The position numbers were made by a program, and so were the translations under genes. A stretch of 64,000 bases of DNA from Amycolatopsis roodepoortensis (lineage in GTDB: Bacteria; Actinomycetota; Actinomycetes; Mycobacteriales; Pseudonocardiaceae), in the NCBI RefSeq assembly GCF_014873915.1, contig NZ_JADBEJ010000001.1, positions 1,736,001 to 1,800,000 of the forward strand, in the 5' to 3' direction. Under the pieces are notes generated by a model that was not told the DNA's origin, ran no database searches, and saw only the letters and a program-made list of their open reading frames with translations. This document shows, piece by piece, positions 1 to 7,606 of the stretch (position 1 is its first letter; each line of letters opens with the position of its first letter).

Positions 1-1292
1 CGGGGCGAACGTGGCGAAGTTCTCGGCGATCGTCCGGTCGAGGTCCAGCAGGTCGAGTCGCTGGGAGAGGTACGCGATCCGGCCTTCGGCGCGTTTCACC
101 ACGCCGCTGTCCGGCGTGAGATCTCCCTTGAGCACCCGCAGGAGGGTCGACTTGCCGGTGCCGTTCCCGCCGGTCAGCGCGATCCGTTCGGGGCCGCGGA
201 TCGTCAGGTCGACGCCGTCGCCCGCGAAGACGTTCCGGTCGCCGTAGCGGACTTGGATGTGCTCGCCCTGGAACATCGTGCGCCCGGCGGGGACGTTGGT
301 GCCCGGCAGGATCAGCGCGATCTTCTGGTCGTCGCGGAGTGAACGTTCGGCCTCGTCGAGGCGGTTCTTCGCTTCGCTGACCCGGGCGGCGTGCGTCTCG
401 TTCGCCTTGCCCGCGGACTCCTGGCGTTGCGCTTCATGGTGCCGGCGAAGATCTTCGGCAGGCCGGCGTTGCCGAGGTTCCGGGCGGCGTTGCCCGCGCG
501 GCGCGCCGCCCGCTCGCGGGCCTGTTGCATCTCCCGCTTCTCGCGTTTGACCTCTTGTTCGGCGCTGCGGACGTTGCGCTCGGCCACCTCTTGCTCGGCC
601 TTGACCGCCGCTTCGTACTGGGTGAAGTTCCCGCCGTGGTACCGGAGATCGCCGCGGTCGAGTTCGGCGATCCGGTCCATCCGGTCGAGCAGTTCCCGGT
701 CGTGGCTCACCAGCAGCAGGCAGCCGGACCAGTCTTCGAGCACTCCGTAGAGCTTGCGGCGCGCGTCGAGGTCGAGGTTGTTGGTCGGTTCGTCCAGCAG
801 CAGGATGTCGGGCCGCTTCAGCAATTGCGCGGCCAGGCCGAGGGAGATGATCTGCCCGCCGCTCAACGTGCGCAGGCTCCGGTCCAGCGAGATGCCGTCG
901 AGGCCGAGCCGGTCGAGCTGGGCGCGGGTGCGTTCCTCGATGTCCCAGTCGGTTCCGATGGTGGTGAAGTGCTCTTCGCTCGCGTCGCCGGACTCGATCG
1001 CGGTCAGCGCCGCGAGCTGCGGCGCGATGCCCAGCACCTCGGCCACGGTCAGGTCGGCGGTGAGCGGCAGCGACTGCGGCAGGTAGCCGAGGACGCCCTG
1101 GGCGGAGACGGACCCGGACGTCGGACGCAGTTCGCCGGCGATCAGCTTGAGGAGCGTGCTCTTGCCCGCCCCGTTCGGCGCGACCAGTCCGGTGCGGCCA
1201 CCGGGCACGGTGAAGGACAGGTCGTCGAAGACCGGGGTGTCGTCCGGCCAGGAGAAGGACAGGGCGGACACGACGACGAAGGCGTCTGACAT
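1..1292 (-). pseudogene. ABC-F family ATPase (antibiotic target protection), frameshifted and cut by the window edge
   Basis: Twin-ATPase ABC-F proteins bind the ribosomal E site and dislodge antibiotics; they lack membrane domains. The first nucleotide-binding domain is intact: Walker A PNGAGKST near residue 39, signature LSGGQ, Walker B LLLDEPTNNLD, then a charged helical linker. After GTMKRNA (about position 425) the frame runs into unrelated Arg-rich sequence and stops at 312. One frame over, the minus strand continues as ESAGKANETHAARVSEAKNR and then a second P-loop, GGNGTGKST, up to base 1. One base appears to be missing from the GG run at 423-424. The cause is either a homopolymer sequencing error or a real inactivating frameshift. 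The gene follows a leader peptide and terminator, which supports antibiotic-induced attenuation. It is complete at the N-terminus only. Confidence 0.85.
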
Positions 1293-1364
1293 GGAAATGA
1301 CCTCGTGAAAGACAGCGGGCGCCTCGAAGGCTGCACCGCGGTGGACGTGGCTTGAGGGGACGAC

Positions 1365-1397
1365 AAAAAGGCCACCTCGGCGTCGACGCCGGTGGCC
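1365..1397 (-). terminator. Attenuator hairpin upstream of the ABC-F gene
   Basis: Read on the minus strand, GGCCACC (1397-1391) is followed by a self-complementary GGCGTCGACGCC, then GGTGGCC (1376-1370) and TTTTT (1369-1365). This is a textbook intrinsic terminator, unusual in high-GC actinobacteria. It lies between the leader peptide and the ABC-F coding region, so it should end transcription unless the leader is stalled. Confidence 0.7.
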
Positions 1398-1410
1398 TGC
1401 CTACTCCGGC

Positions 1411-1479
1411 TCACCCGGAGATGTCGTCTTCACCTGCCACGTCTGGTCTCCACTGCTCGTTGATCAGGTCCACGTCCAC
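1411..1479 (-). CDS. Leader peptide of the ABC-F gene (22 aa)
   Basis: A short open frame starts at GTG 1479 with MDVDLINEQW and stops at TGA 1411, just upstream of a rho-independent hairpin and the ABC-F start at 1292. Its position and size fit a regulatory uORF of the kind known ahead of ABC-F resistance genes, where ribosome stalling prevents premature termination. Codons for residues 14-15 (GTGGC, minus strand of 1436-1440) can pair with GCCAC in the 5' arm of the terminator, giving a possible antiterminator. A 6-bp hairpin (1404-1420) overlaps its stop codon. The peptide is inferred from sequence only. Confidence 0.55.
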   Translation of the reverse strand: MDVDLINEQWRPDVAGEDDISG

Positions 1480-1537
1480 GATAACAAGACCCGCCGGGAC
1501 GCGGCCACCGCAATCCCGGCGGGTGACGGCGATGCCG

Positions 1538-2941
1538 TCAGCTCAGCCCGTTGAGACTGATCGCCCGGGCATACCAGAGCGCGCTCTGTTTCGGCGTCCG
1601 CCGCTGCGTCGCGTAATCGACGTGGACGAGCCCGAACCGCTTGCCGTACCCCTCGGCCCACTCGAAGTTGTCGAGCAGCGACCAGTAGAAGTAACCACGC
1701 AGGTCGACGCCCGCCTCGATCGCCTCGTACGCGGCGCGCAGATGCGAGTCCAGGAAGGCGATCCGGTCGGTGTCCGCGATGTCCCCGCCGATCAGCGCGT
1801 CCGGATAGGACGCGCCGTTTTCGGTGATGTACAACGGGATCGGCCGATAGTCGCGATGGACCTGGAGGAGGCACTCGGTGAGCCGCGAGGGCTGGACCTC
1901 CCAGCCGGAGTCGGTGCGGGGCGCCGCTTCGTCGGGCACGAAATGGACGTCGGGGGAGCCGAGCCAGTCGGCGCCCGCCGGTTCACTGCCGGACAGCGGG
2001 GTGCCCGCGACCTGGTAGCCGCGGTAGTAGTTGATGCCCAGCCAGTCGATCGGTGCGGCGATGGTCGCGAGGTCGCCGTCCCGCACCAGCTCACCGATGC
2101 CGAGGTGCGCCAGATCGGTCAGCAGATCCTCGGGGTAGGAGCCCCGGAGCACCGGGTCCAGGAACAGCCGGTTCTGCAGGCCGTCGATCCGGCGCGCGGC
2201 TTCGGAGTCCACAGTGGACGACGGGTCGACCGCCGACACCGGGTACAGGTTCAGCGTGATCCCCGACGACGCGGCCGGCGCGTGCCGACGCAGGACGTCC
2301 ATCGCCAGTCCGTGTCCGAGCAGCAGGTGGTGCGCGGCCGCGACGGCGGCGCGGGGTTCCTGCCTGCCGGGCGCGTGGATCCCGCGCGCATAGCCCAGCA
2401 TCGCGGCGCACCACGGCTCGTTGAGGGTTGACCAGCGTGGCACTCGGTCGCCCAGGCGCGCCACGACCGTTTCGGCGTACTCGGCGAACCGGAACGCGGT
2501 ATCCCGTACCGCCCAGCCGCCCTCGTCTTCCAGCGACTGGGGAAGATCCCAGTGATACAGCGTGGCCCACGGCTCCACTCCGGCTTCGAGCAGCTTGTCG
2601 ACGAGCCGGTCGTAGAACGCGAGACCCCGGGGATTCGGAGCGCCGCCGTCGGGCCGGATCCGCGGCCACGAAAGGGAGAAGCGGTACGCACCGAGCCCGA
2701 GCCGCCGCATGAGGTCGACGTCTTCGGCGTAGCGCCGGTAGTGATCGGCGCCCGGTTCCCCGGTGTCGCCGCCGACGACGGCGCCGGGACGGCGGGCGAA
2801 GACGTCCCAGATCGAGTCGGTCCGGCCGTCGGCGGTCGTCGCCCCTTCGACCTGGAAGGCGGCGGTGGCGGCGCCCCACACGAATCCGGGCGGGAACAGC
2901 AGCGCGGTCTTCGCCCGGACACTGTCGGGATGAGCTGACAT
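1538..2941 (-). CDS. bglC: Beta-glucosidase, glycoside hydrolase family 1 (BglC-like)
   Basis: Intracellular GH1 enzyme of 467 aa that splits imported cellobiose and cello-oligosaccharides into glucose. The start ATG at 2941 (MSAHPDSV) is chosen because it lies 2 nt after the permease stop at 2944; the longer upstream frame is permease DNA read out of frame. The N-terminal FPPGFVWGAATAAFQVEG, acid/base TLNEPW and nucleophile motif ITENGA are all present, and length is normal for GH1. There is no signal peptide, which fits cytoplasmic hydrolysis. It is the last gene of cebEFG-bglC, the same order as in Streptomyces, where BglC is under CebR control. Confidence 0.93.
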   Translation of the reverse strand: MSAHPDSVRAKTALLFPPGFVWGAATAAFQVEGATTADGRTDSIWDVFARRPGAVVGGDTGEPGADHYRRYAEDVDLMRRLGLGAYRFSLSWPRIRPDGGAPNPRGLAFYDRLVDKLLEAGVEPWATLYHWDLPQSLEDEGGWAVRDTAFRFAEYAETVVARLGDRVPRWSTLNEPWCAAMLGYARGIHAPGRQEPRAAVAAAHHLLLGHGLAMDVLRRHAPAASSGITLNLYPVSAVDPSSTVDSEAARRIDGLQNRLFLDPVLRGSYPEDLLTDLAHLGIGELVRDGDLATIAAPIDWLGINYYRGYQVAGTPLSGSEPAGADWLGSPDVHFVPDEAAPRTDSGWEVQPSRLTECLLQVHRDYRPIPLYITENGASYPDALIGGDIADTDRIAFLDSHLRAAYEAIEAGVDLRGYFYWSLLDNFEWAEGYGKRFGLVHVDYATQRRTPKQSALWYARAISLNGLS

Positions 2942-2943
2942 GG

Positions 2944-3801
2944 TCACCCTTTCACGGCACCTTGCATGATCCCGGCCACGATCTGACGGCCGAGGAGGAG
3001 GAAGACGATGAGGATCGGGATGGTGGCCAGGGTCGTTCCGGCCAGCACCAGCGAATAGTCGACGTAATAGCCGCTCTGCAGCTTCTCCAGAGCCAGCTGG
3101 ACGGTGGGGTTGCCGGCGTCCAGCACCACGAGCGGCCACAGGAAGTCGTTCCACGACGTCATGAACGTGAACATCGCCAGGATCGCCGCCGCCGGGCGGA
3201 CCGCGGGCAGGCAGACGTTCCAGAAGATCCGGATCATGCTGCAGCCGTCGACCCGCGCCGCCTCGATCAGTTCGTACGGTACGGCGTCCACTGTGTACTG
3301 ACGCATCCAGAAGACACCGAACGCCGTCACCAGGTTGGGCACGATCACCGACTGCAACCCGCCCGCCCAGCCGAACTCCGACATCGCCATGAACAGCGGG
3401 ATGATGCCGAGCTGGGTCGGTACGGCGAGGGTGATCACGATGAACACGAACAAGCCGTTCCGCCCGCGGAACCGCAGTTTGGCGAAGGCGAACCCGGCCA
3501 GAGACGAGAACAGCACCGTGGTGAGGGTGACCGTGCCGGACACGATCAGGCTGTTCGCGAGCGCCTTCCAGAACGGCACCGTGTCGAACACCCTCGCCGC
3601 GTTGGCGAAGAAGTTCCCGCCGGGCAGGAAGGGCGGGACCCGTTCGGTGAGCATCCCGCTGTCCCGGCTGGCGACCAGGAACGACCAGTAGAACGGGAAG
3701 AGCGAGCCCAGCACGAAGATCGTGAGCACGACATAGGTCGCCCTGCGTGGTTTACCCAGCGCCGAAACGCTTCGCTTGAGTCCACTGTGGATCACTGTCA
3801 T
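2944..3801 (-). CDS. cebG: Cellobiose/cellotriose ABC transporter permease (CebG-like)
   Basis: Inner-membrane permease of the MalG class, 285 aa. Hydrophobic segments alternate with the EAA loop (YELIEAARVDGCS). It pairs with the upstream permease to form the channel for cello-oligosaccharides. The ATG at 3801 overlaps the stop of the upstream permease (ATGA at 3801-3798), implying translational coupling; the longer frame upstream is the 3' end of that gene. No ATPase gene is present in the operon. Streptomyces ceb systems likewise borrow the shared ATPase MsiK, so the same arrangement is inferred here. Confidence 0.9.
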   Translation of the reverse strand: MTVIHSGLKRSVSALGKPRRATYVVLTIFVLGSLFPFYWSFLVASRDSGMLTERVPPFLPGGNFFANAARVFDTVPFWKALANSLIVSGTVTLTTVLFSSLAGFAFAKLRFRGRNGLFVFIVITLAVPTQLGIIPLFMAMSEFGWAGGLQSVIVPNLVTAFGVFWMRQYTVDAVPYELIEAARVDGCSMIRIFWNVCLPAVRPAAAILAMFTFMTSWNDFLWPLVVLDAGNPTVQLALEKLQSGYYVDYSLVLAGTTLATIPILIVFLLLGRQIVAGIMQGAVKG

Positions 3802-4778
3802 TTCTTCTTCACCGCCGTGAGCCTGCCGGTGAGGAAGAAGTTCACCAGCGCGATCAGCACGATGATCACGAACAGCACCCACGCGATCGCCGAGGCATAA
3901 CCGAGTTCGTAGTTCTCGAAGGCCGTTTGGTACAGGTACAGCGTCACGGTCTGGAACTGGTTGGACGAGCCGCCGTTGTTCGACCCCGGCATGGCGTCGA
4001 ACAGTTTGGGCTCGGTGAAGATCTGCAGGCCGCCGATCGTCGAGGTGATCGTGACGAAGATCAGCGTCGGCTTCAGCAAGGGGAGCGTGATGCTGAAGAA
4101 CCGGCGCGTGGCACCCGCGCCGTCGATCAGCGCGGCCTCGTGCAGTTCCTTCGGGATCGCCTGCATCGCCGCGAGCACGATCAGTGCGTTGTACCCGGTC
4201 CAGCGCCAGTTCACCATGATCGCGATCGCGGCATGGCTGCTGAACCGGCCGGCCTGCCAGTCGACCGGATCCAGCCCGATCGTCTGCAGCAGGCCGTTGA
4301 CCAGCCCGTACTTCGGCCCGAACAGGTTCGCGAAGATGATCCCGAGCGCCACCAGACTGGCGGCGTAGGGGAGCAGGACGCCGACACGCCAGCCGGTCGC
4401 CCCGCGCAGCCTGGCGCTGAGCAGCGCCGCCAGGAGCACCGCGATGATCAGCTGCGGAACGCTGGAGAGCAGGAAGATGCTGACCGTGTTCTCGAGCGCG
4501 TTCCAGAACTGGGTGTCGGCGAACAACTCCTTGAAGTTGTCCAACCCGATGAAGACGGGGTTGTCGTCACCCGCCTCCCAGCTGAACAGGGAGACGTACG
4601 CCGTGTAGAGCAGCGGGAACAGCCCGACGATCCCGAACACGACGAAGAACGGGGCGATGTAGAGGTACGGCGAGACCTTGACGTCCCACCGGCTCAGCCG
4701 ATGGCGGAGGGTGGGCCGGGGCGACGTGCGCACCCCGGCCTTCTCCTCGTCCGGCGCGATCTTGTCGACGACGGTCAT
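3798..4778 (-). CDS. cebF: Cellobiose/cellotriose ABC transporter permease (CebF-like)
   Basis: MalF-class permease of 326 aa. A cytoplasmic N-terminus is followed by a first membrane helix (YIAPFFVVFGIVGLFPLLY), further helices and the EAA loop (ELHEAALIDGAGA) that contacts the ATPase. It starts 3 nt after the stop of the binding-protein gene and overlaps the next permease by 4 nt, so the four genes form one tight transcription unit. Substrate is inferred from the CebR box and the adjacent beta-glucosidase. Confidence 0.9.
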   Translation of the reverse strand: MTVVDKIAPDEEKAGVRTSPRPTLRHRLSRWDVKVSPYLYIAPFFVVFGIVGLFPLLYTAYVSLFSWEAGDDNPVFIGLDNFKELFADTQFWNALENTVSIFLLSSVPQLIIAVLLAALLSARLRGATGWRVGVLLPYAASLVALGIIFANLFGPKYGLVNGLLQTIGLDPVDWQAGRFSSHAAIAIMVNWRWTGYNALIVLAAMQAIPKELHEAALIDGAGATRRFFSITLPLLKPTLIFVTITSTIGGLQIFTEPKLFDAMPGSNNGGSSNQFQTVTLYLYQTAFENYELGYASAIAWVLFVIIVLIALVNFFLTGRLTAVKKK

Positions 4779-4781
4779 CGG

Positions 4782-6083
4782 TCAGCGCGTGATCTTCTTC
4801 GCGGCGTCGATCAGTTGCGCCCAGCCCTCGTCCGCGGACTTGCCCTGTTCGACGGCCTGCAGCGCCGGGCTCGACGCGTTCTCCTGGATCTGGCCGTCAC
4901 CGGGGCCCTTGTACTGCGGCTTCGCGACCTTCTTCGCCTGCTCGGCGAACAGCTGGCCGATCTTGGCGCCGCCGAAGTAGGCGTCGGTCTCGCTCAGCAG
5001 CGCCTGGTCCTCCAGCGCCTTGACCTGGCTGGGGAAGGTGCCCTTCGCCTTGAACGCCTTGATCTGCTGCTCGGGCGCGGTCAGCCAGGCGGCGAGTTCG
5101 GCCGCCTCCTTCGGGTGCTTCGACTGCGTGGGCACGGTCAGATACGAGCCGCCCCAGTTCCCGCCGCCACCGGGGAAGGCCGCGGTGACCGCCCACTTGC
5201 CGGCGTTCTCGGGACCGGAGTGCTCCTCGATCACGCCGAGCATCCACGCGGGGCACACCTTCGTGGCGAACGCGCCCTGTTTGAAACCGGAGTTCCACTC
5301 GTTGCTGAACGCCGTCAGCTTGGCCGACTGTCCTTTCGCGACGGCGCCGGTCACCTTGGTCCAGGCATCCCTGATGCCCTGGTTCGATTCCAGCGTCGGC
5401 TTGTCGTCGTTGCCGATGTAGCCGGTGGGTAGCTGGTTGACCATGGCGTTGAAGTTCTGCGCGGCCGAGTCGAACCACGCCTTCCCACCGGTCTTGGAGA
5501 CGTACTGGTCACCGGCGGCGAAGTAGCTGTCCCAGGTCGCGAACAGCGGCTTGACCGCTTCGGGATCGGACGGCAGCCCCGCCGCTTCGAGCATGTCCTT
5601 GCGGTAGCACATCGCCAGCGGGCCGATGTCCGTCCCGTAGCCGATGACCTTGCCGTCCTTGGTCTTCGCCGCGTCGTACTTCCAACCGAGCCAGCGGTCG
5701 GGCGACGCCTCCGGCGGGCCGATCTTGGTCAGGTCGTTGAACTTCGAGCCCTTGTCGAGAACGTTCGACAGGTGTCCTTCCTCGACGGCGGTGACGTCGG
5801 CGAGGCCGGACCCCGCGGCCAGTTTCGTGATCAGGTCCTGGTGGTACGGCCCGCCCTGACCGGTCTTACGGTGGGTGATCTTGATGTTCGGATGCAGCCG
5901 TTCGTACTCGGGGATCAGCTCCTCGTAACCGAATTCGGTGAACGTCGCCAGCGACAGTTCGACCTTCGCGTTCGGGTCCGACGCGGCGGGGGCGCCGCCG
6001 TCGTCACCGCCGCACGCCGCCAGGCCGAACGTCGTCATCGTGATACCCAGTGCCAGCACCAGGCCGTTCCGGATGCTCTTCAC
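4782..6083 (-). CDS. cebE: Cellobiose/cellotriose-binding lipoprotein (CebE-like)
   Basis: Extracellular solute-binding protein family 1, 433 aa. GTG 6083 is preferred because it is preceded by AAGGGG and directly opens a lipoprotein signal peptide (KSIRNGLVLALGITM) ending in the lipobox FGLAAC; an upstream frame to 6203 would put untypical polar sequence before the signal. The protein is anchored by the lipobox Cys and delivers cello-oligosaccharides to the two permeases that follow. It is the first gene of the operon and lies downstream of the perfect CebR operator at 6167-6180. Confidence 0.9.
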   Translation of the reverse strand: MKSIRNGLVLALGITMTTFGLAACGGDDGGAPAASDPNAKVELSLATFTEFGYEELIPEYERLHPNIKITHRKTGQGGPYHQDLITKLAAGSGLADVTAVEEGHLSNVLDKGSKFNDLTKIGPPEASPDRWLGWKYDAAKTKDGKVIGYGTDIGPLAMCYRKDMLEAAGLPSDPEAVKPLFATWDSYFAAGDQYVSKTGGKAWFDSAAQNFNAMVNQLPTGYIGNDDKPTLESNQGIRDAWTKVTGAVAKGQSAKLTAFSNEWNSGFKQGAFATKVCPAWMLGVIEEHSGPENAGKWAVTAAFPGGGGNWGGSYLTVPTQSKHPKEAAELAAWLTAPEQQIKAFKAKGTFPSQVKALEDQALLSETDAYFGGAKIGQLFAEQAKKVAKPQYKGPGDGQIQENASSPALQAVEQGKSADEGWAQLIDAAKKITR

Positions 6084-6166
6084 GGTTTTTAGCCCCTTGC
6101 GCCGATGGGTTGGTGGACTCTTTTCACGCTCTTTGTGTCCCTTGCTGGTGGGGGGTGAGGAGAAAA

Positions 6167-6180
6167 TGGGAGCGCTCCCA
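6167..6180. promoter_or_regulatory. CebR operator (perfect 14-bp palindrome)
   Basis: TGGGAGCGCTCCCA is a perfect palindrome and identical to the CebR box known from Streptomyces. It lies 84 nt upstream of the cebE start, within the divergent cebE/cebR region. In the known systems cellobiose or cellotriose releases CebR from it. Confidence 0.88.
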
Positions 6181-6246
6181 GGATGCGCCGAGTCTGTCGC
6201 CAAGGTATGGCGGTGTCAAGGGCTTGTAATGAGAGTGTTTCCATCA

Positions 6247-6260
6247 GGGGAGCGCTCTCA
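6247..6260. promoter_or_regulatory. Second, imperfect CebR-type operator
   Basis: GGGGAGCGCTCTCA keeps the GAGCGCTC core of the CebR box with mismatches in the flanks. It is 80 bp from the perfect site and 53 nt upstream of the cebR start, so it probably serves autoregulation or looping. Confidence 0.6.
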
Positions 6261-6312
6261 GTGTCGGCGCCCGCCGAGCATTAAGCTGTCGGTGTCCGGA
6301 TGGAGCTGAAGA

Positions 6313-7359
6313 GTGAAGGTGGCGCGGGTGGGGCCTCGACCAGAGGAAGACGGCAGGCCGACGCTGGAGGACGTCGCCGCGTCCGCCGGGGTCAGCCGGT
6401 CGACGGCGTCCCGTGCGCTGAACGACGACGGGTACGTCAGCGCGCGCTCCCGCGAGAAGGTCCAGGCCGCGGCGCGCGAACTCGGCTATTCCCCGAATCA
6501 GGCGGCCAGGTCGCTGGTCACCAGGCGGACCGGCGCGGTCGCGGTCGTGCTGTCGGAGCCGGAGGCGCGGCTGCTCGACGACCCATACCGCACCGCGGTG
6601 ATGCGCGCGGGCTACCGCGAACTCGCCGACGTCGGCTGCCAGATGGTCTTGATCTTCAGTGACACCCGCGAGGATCTCGACCGCACGGTCCGGTTCCTCG
6701 ACGGCGGGCACGTCGACGGCGTGCTCGTCTTCGCGCCGCACCGGACCGATCCGCTGCCCAAGGCACTGCGGCAGCTGAGGATCCCGGTGGTGTACGGCGG
6801 GCAGGCGGCCGGGCTGAAACGCGGTGTCCACGTCGTCGACTTCGACAACGAGGGCGGCGCGAAGCTCGCGGTCGCACATCTGGTCGAGGCCGGCCACCGC
6901 CGGATCGCCACGATCGCGGGCCCGCAGGACCAGAGCGCGGCGATCGACCGGCTCTCCGGCTGGCGCAAGACCCTCCTCGATGCCGGGCTCGACCCGGCGG
7001 ACCTGATGGAGGAAGGCGACTTCACCCTGACCGGCGGGGCGAAGGCGATGTCGAACCTGCTCGCCCGGCGCCCCGACCTCGACGCCGTCTTCGTGGCCAG
7101 CGACATGATGGCCCTCGGCGCGCTCCGCACCCTGCATTCCGCCGGGCGGCGGATCCCGTCGGACGTCGCCGTCGTCAGCTTCGACGACAACGCGACCCTC
7201 GCGCCGGAGATGGACCCGCCGCTGACGTCGGTCCACCAGGACCCGCGCGAACAGGTGCGCGTGATGGTCGAGACCCTGCTCGCGGTGATGGACGACCGGG
7301 AGCTCAAGCCCCGCCAGCGGATCTTGCCGGTCTCGCTCACGCATCGCGCCTCCAGCTGA
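6313..7359 (+). CDS. cebR: LacI-family repressor of cellobiose utilisation (CebR-like)
   Basis: LacI/GalR regulator of 348 aa. The helix-turn-helix is TLEDVAASAGVSRSTASRALN (about residues 16-36), followed by the hinge SPNQAARSLVTRR and a periplasmic-binding-protein-like sensor ending in TSVHQDP. GTG 6313 has GGAG 7 nt upstream. It is transcribed divergently from cebEFG-bglC, with a perfect and an imperfect CebR box between them. That context assigns it as CebR; the sequence alone would only say LacI family. Confidence 0.9.
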   Translation: MKVARVGPRPEEDGRPTLEDVAASAGVSRSTASRALNDDGYVSARSREKVQAAARELGYSPNQAARSLVTRRTGAVAVVLSEPEARLLDDPYRTAVMRAGYRELADVGCQMVLIFSDTREDLDRTVRFLDGGHVDGVLVFAPHRTDPLPKALRQLRIPVVYGGQAAGLKRGVHVVDFDNEGGAKLAVAHLVEAGHRRIATIAGPQDQSAAIDRLSGWRKTLLDAGLDPADLMEEGDFTLTGGAKAMSNLLARRPDLDAVFVASDMMALGALRTLHSAGRRIPSDVAVVSFDDNATLAPEMDPPLTSVHQDPREQVRVMVETLLAVMDDRELKPRQRILPVSLTHRASS

Positions 7360-7403
7360 CGCGGCACCGCTTCCGCGCCGGACGTGGCAGCCCAGCGGGC
7401 GGC

Positions 7404-7456
7404 GTCGCGAAAGCCACTTTCGAGACGTCAGATGTCCCGAAAGTGGCTTTCGCGAC
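7404..7456. repeat. 53-bp nested palindrome (GCGAAAGCCACTTTCG element), copy 1
   Basis: Two 23-nt arms with one mismatch flank a 7-nt loop. Each arm is itself palindromic (GCGAAAG-cca-CTTTCG), so the element can fold as one long hairpin or two small ones. It lies between the two LacI genes, which face the same way. A second full copy is at 44937-44989 and a half copy at 31545-31567. Confidence 0.85.
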
Positions 7457-7549
7457 ACGCCACATTCGACTCACCCCTCCGCAAGCCGGATCGCCGCGAG
7501 CCCGGCTCCGTGACCCGACTGTGACTCGGTGAGCGCTTGACCCGGCTCG

Positions 7550-7563
7550 TGTTATCGCTAACA
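7550..7563. promoter_or_regulatory. Arabinose regulon operator 1 (TGTTATCGCTAACA)
   Basis: An imperfect LacI-type palindrome with arms TGTTA/TAACA around a central CG. It lies 43 nt upstream of the LacI start at 7607, suggesting autoregulation. Closely related sites precede the two downstream operons at 8655 and 13343. Confidence 0.7.
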
Positions 7564-7606
7564 CTTGCGGCACTCGTCACACGGTACTGGGATTGGGAGA
7601 CAGGCG

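Noticed and set aside
1142..1414. A 90-codon frame overlapping the ABC-F 5' end as a second leader protein
   Set aside because: It reads through the terminator hairpin and into ABC-F out of frame; composition is shadow-like, although its GTG adjoins the leader stop.
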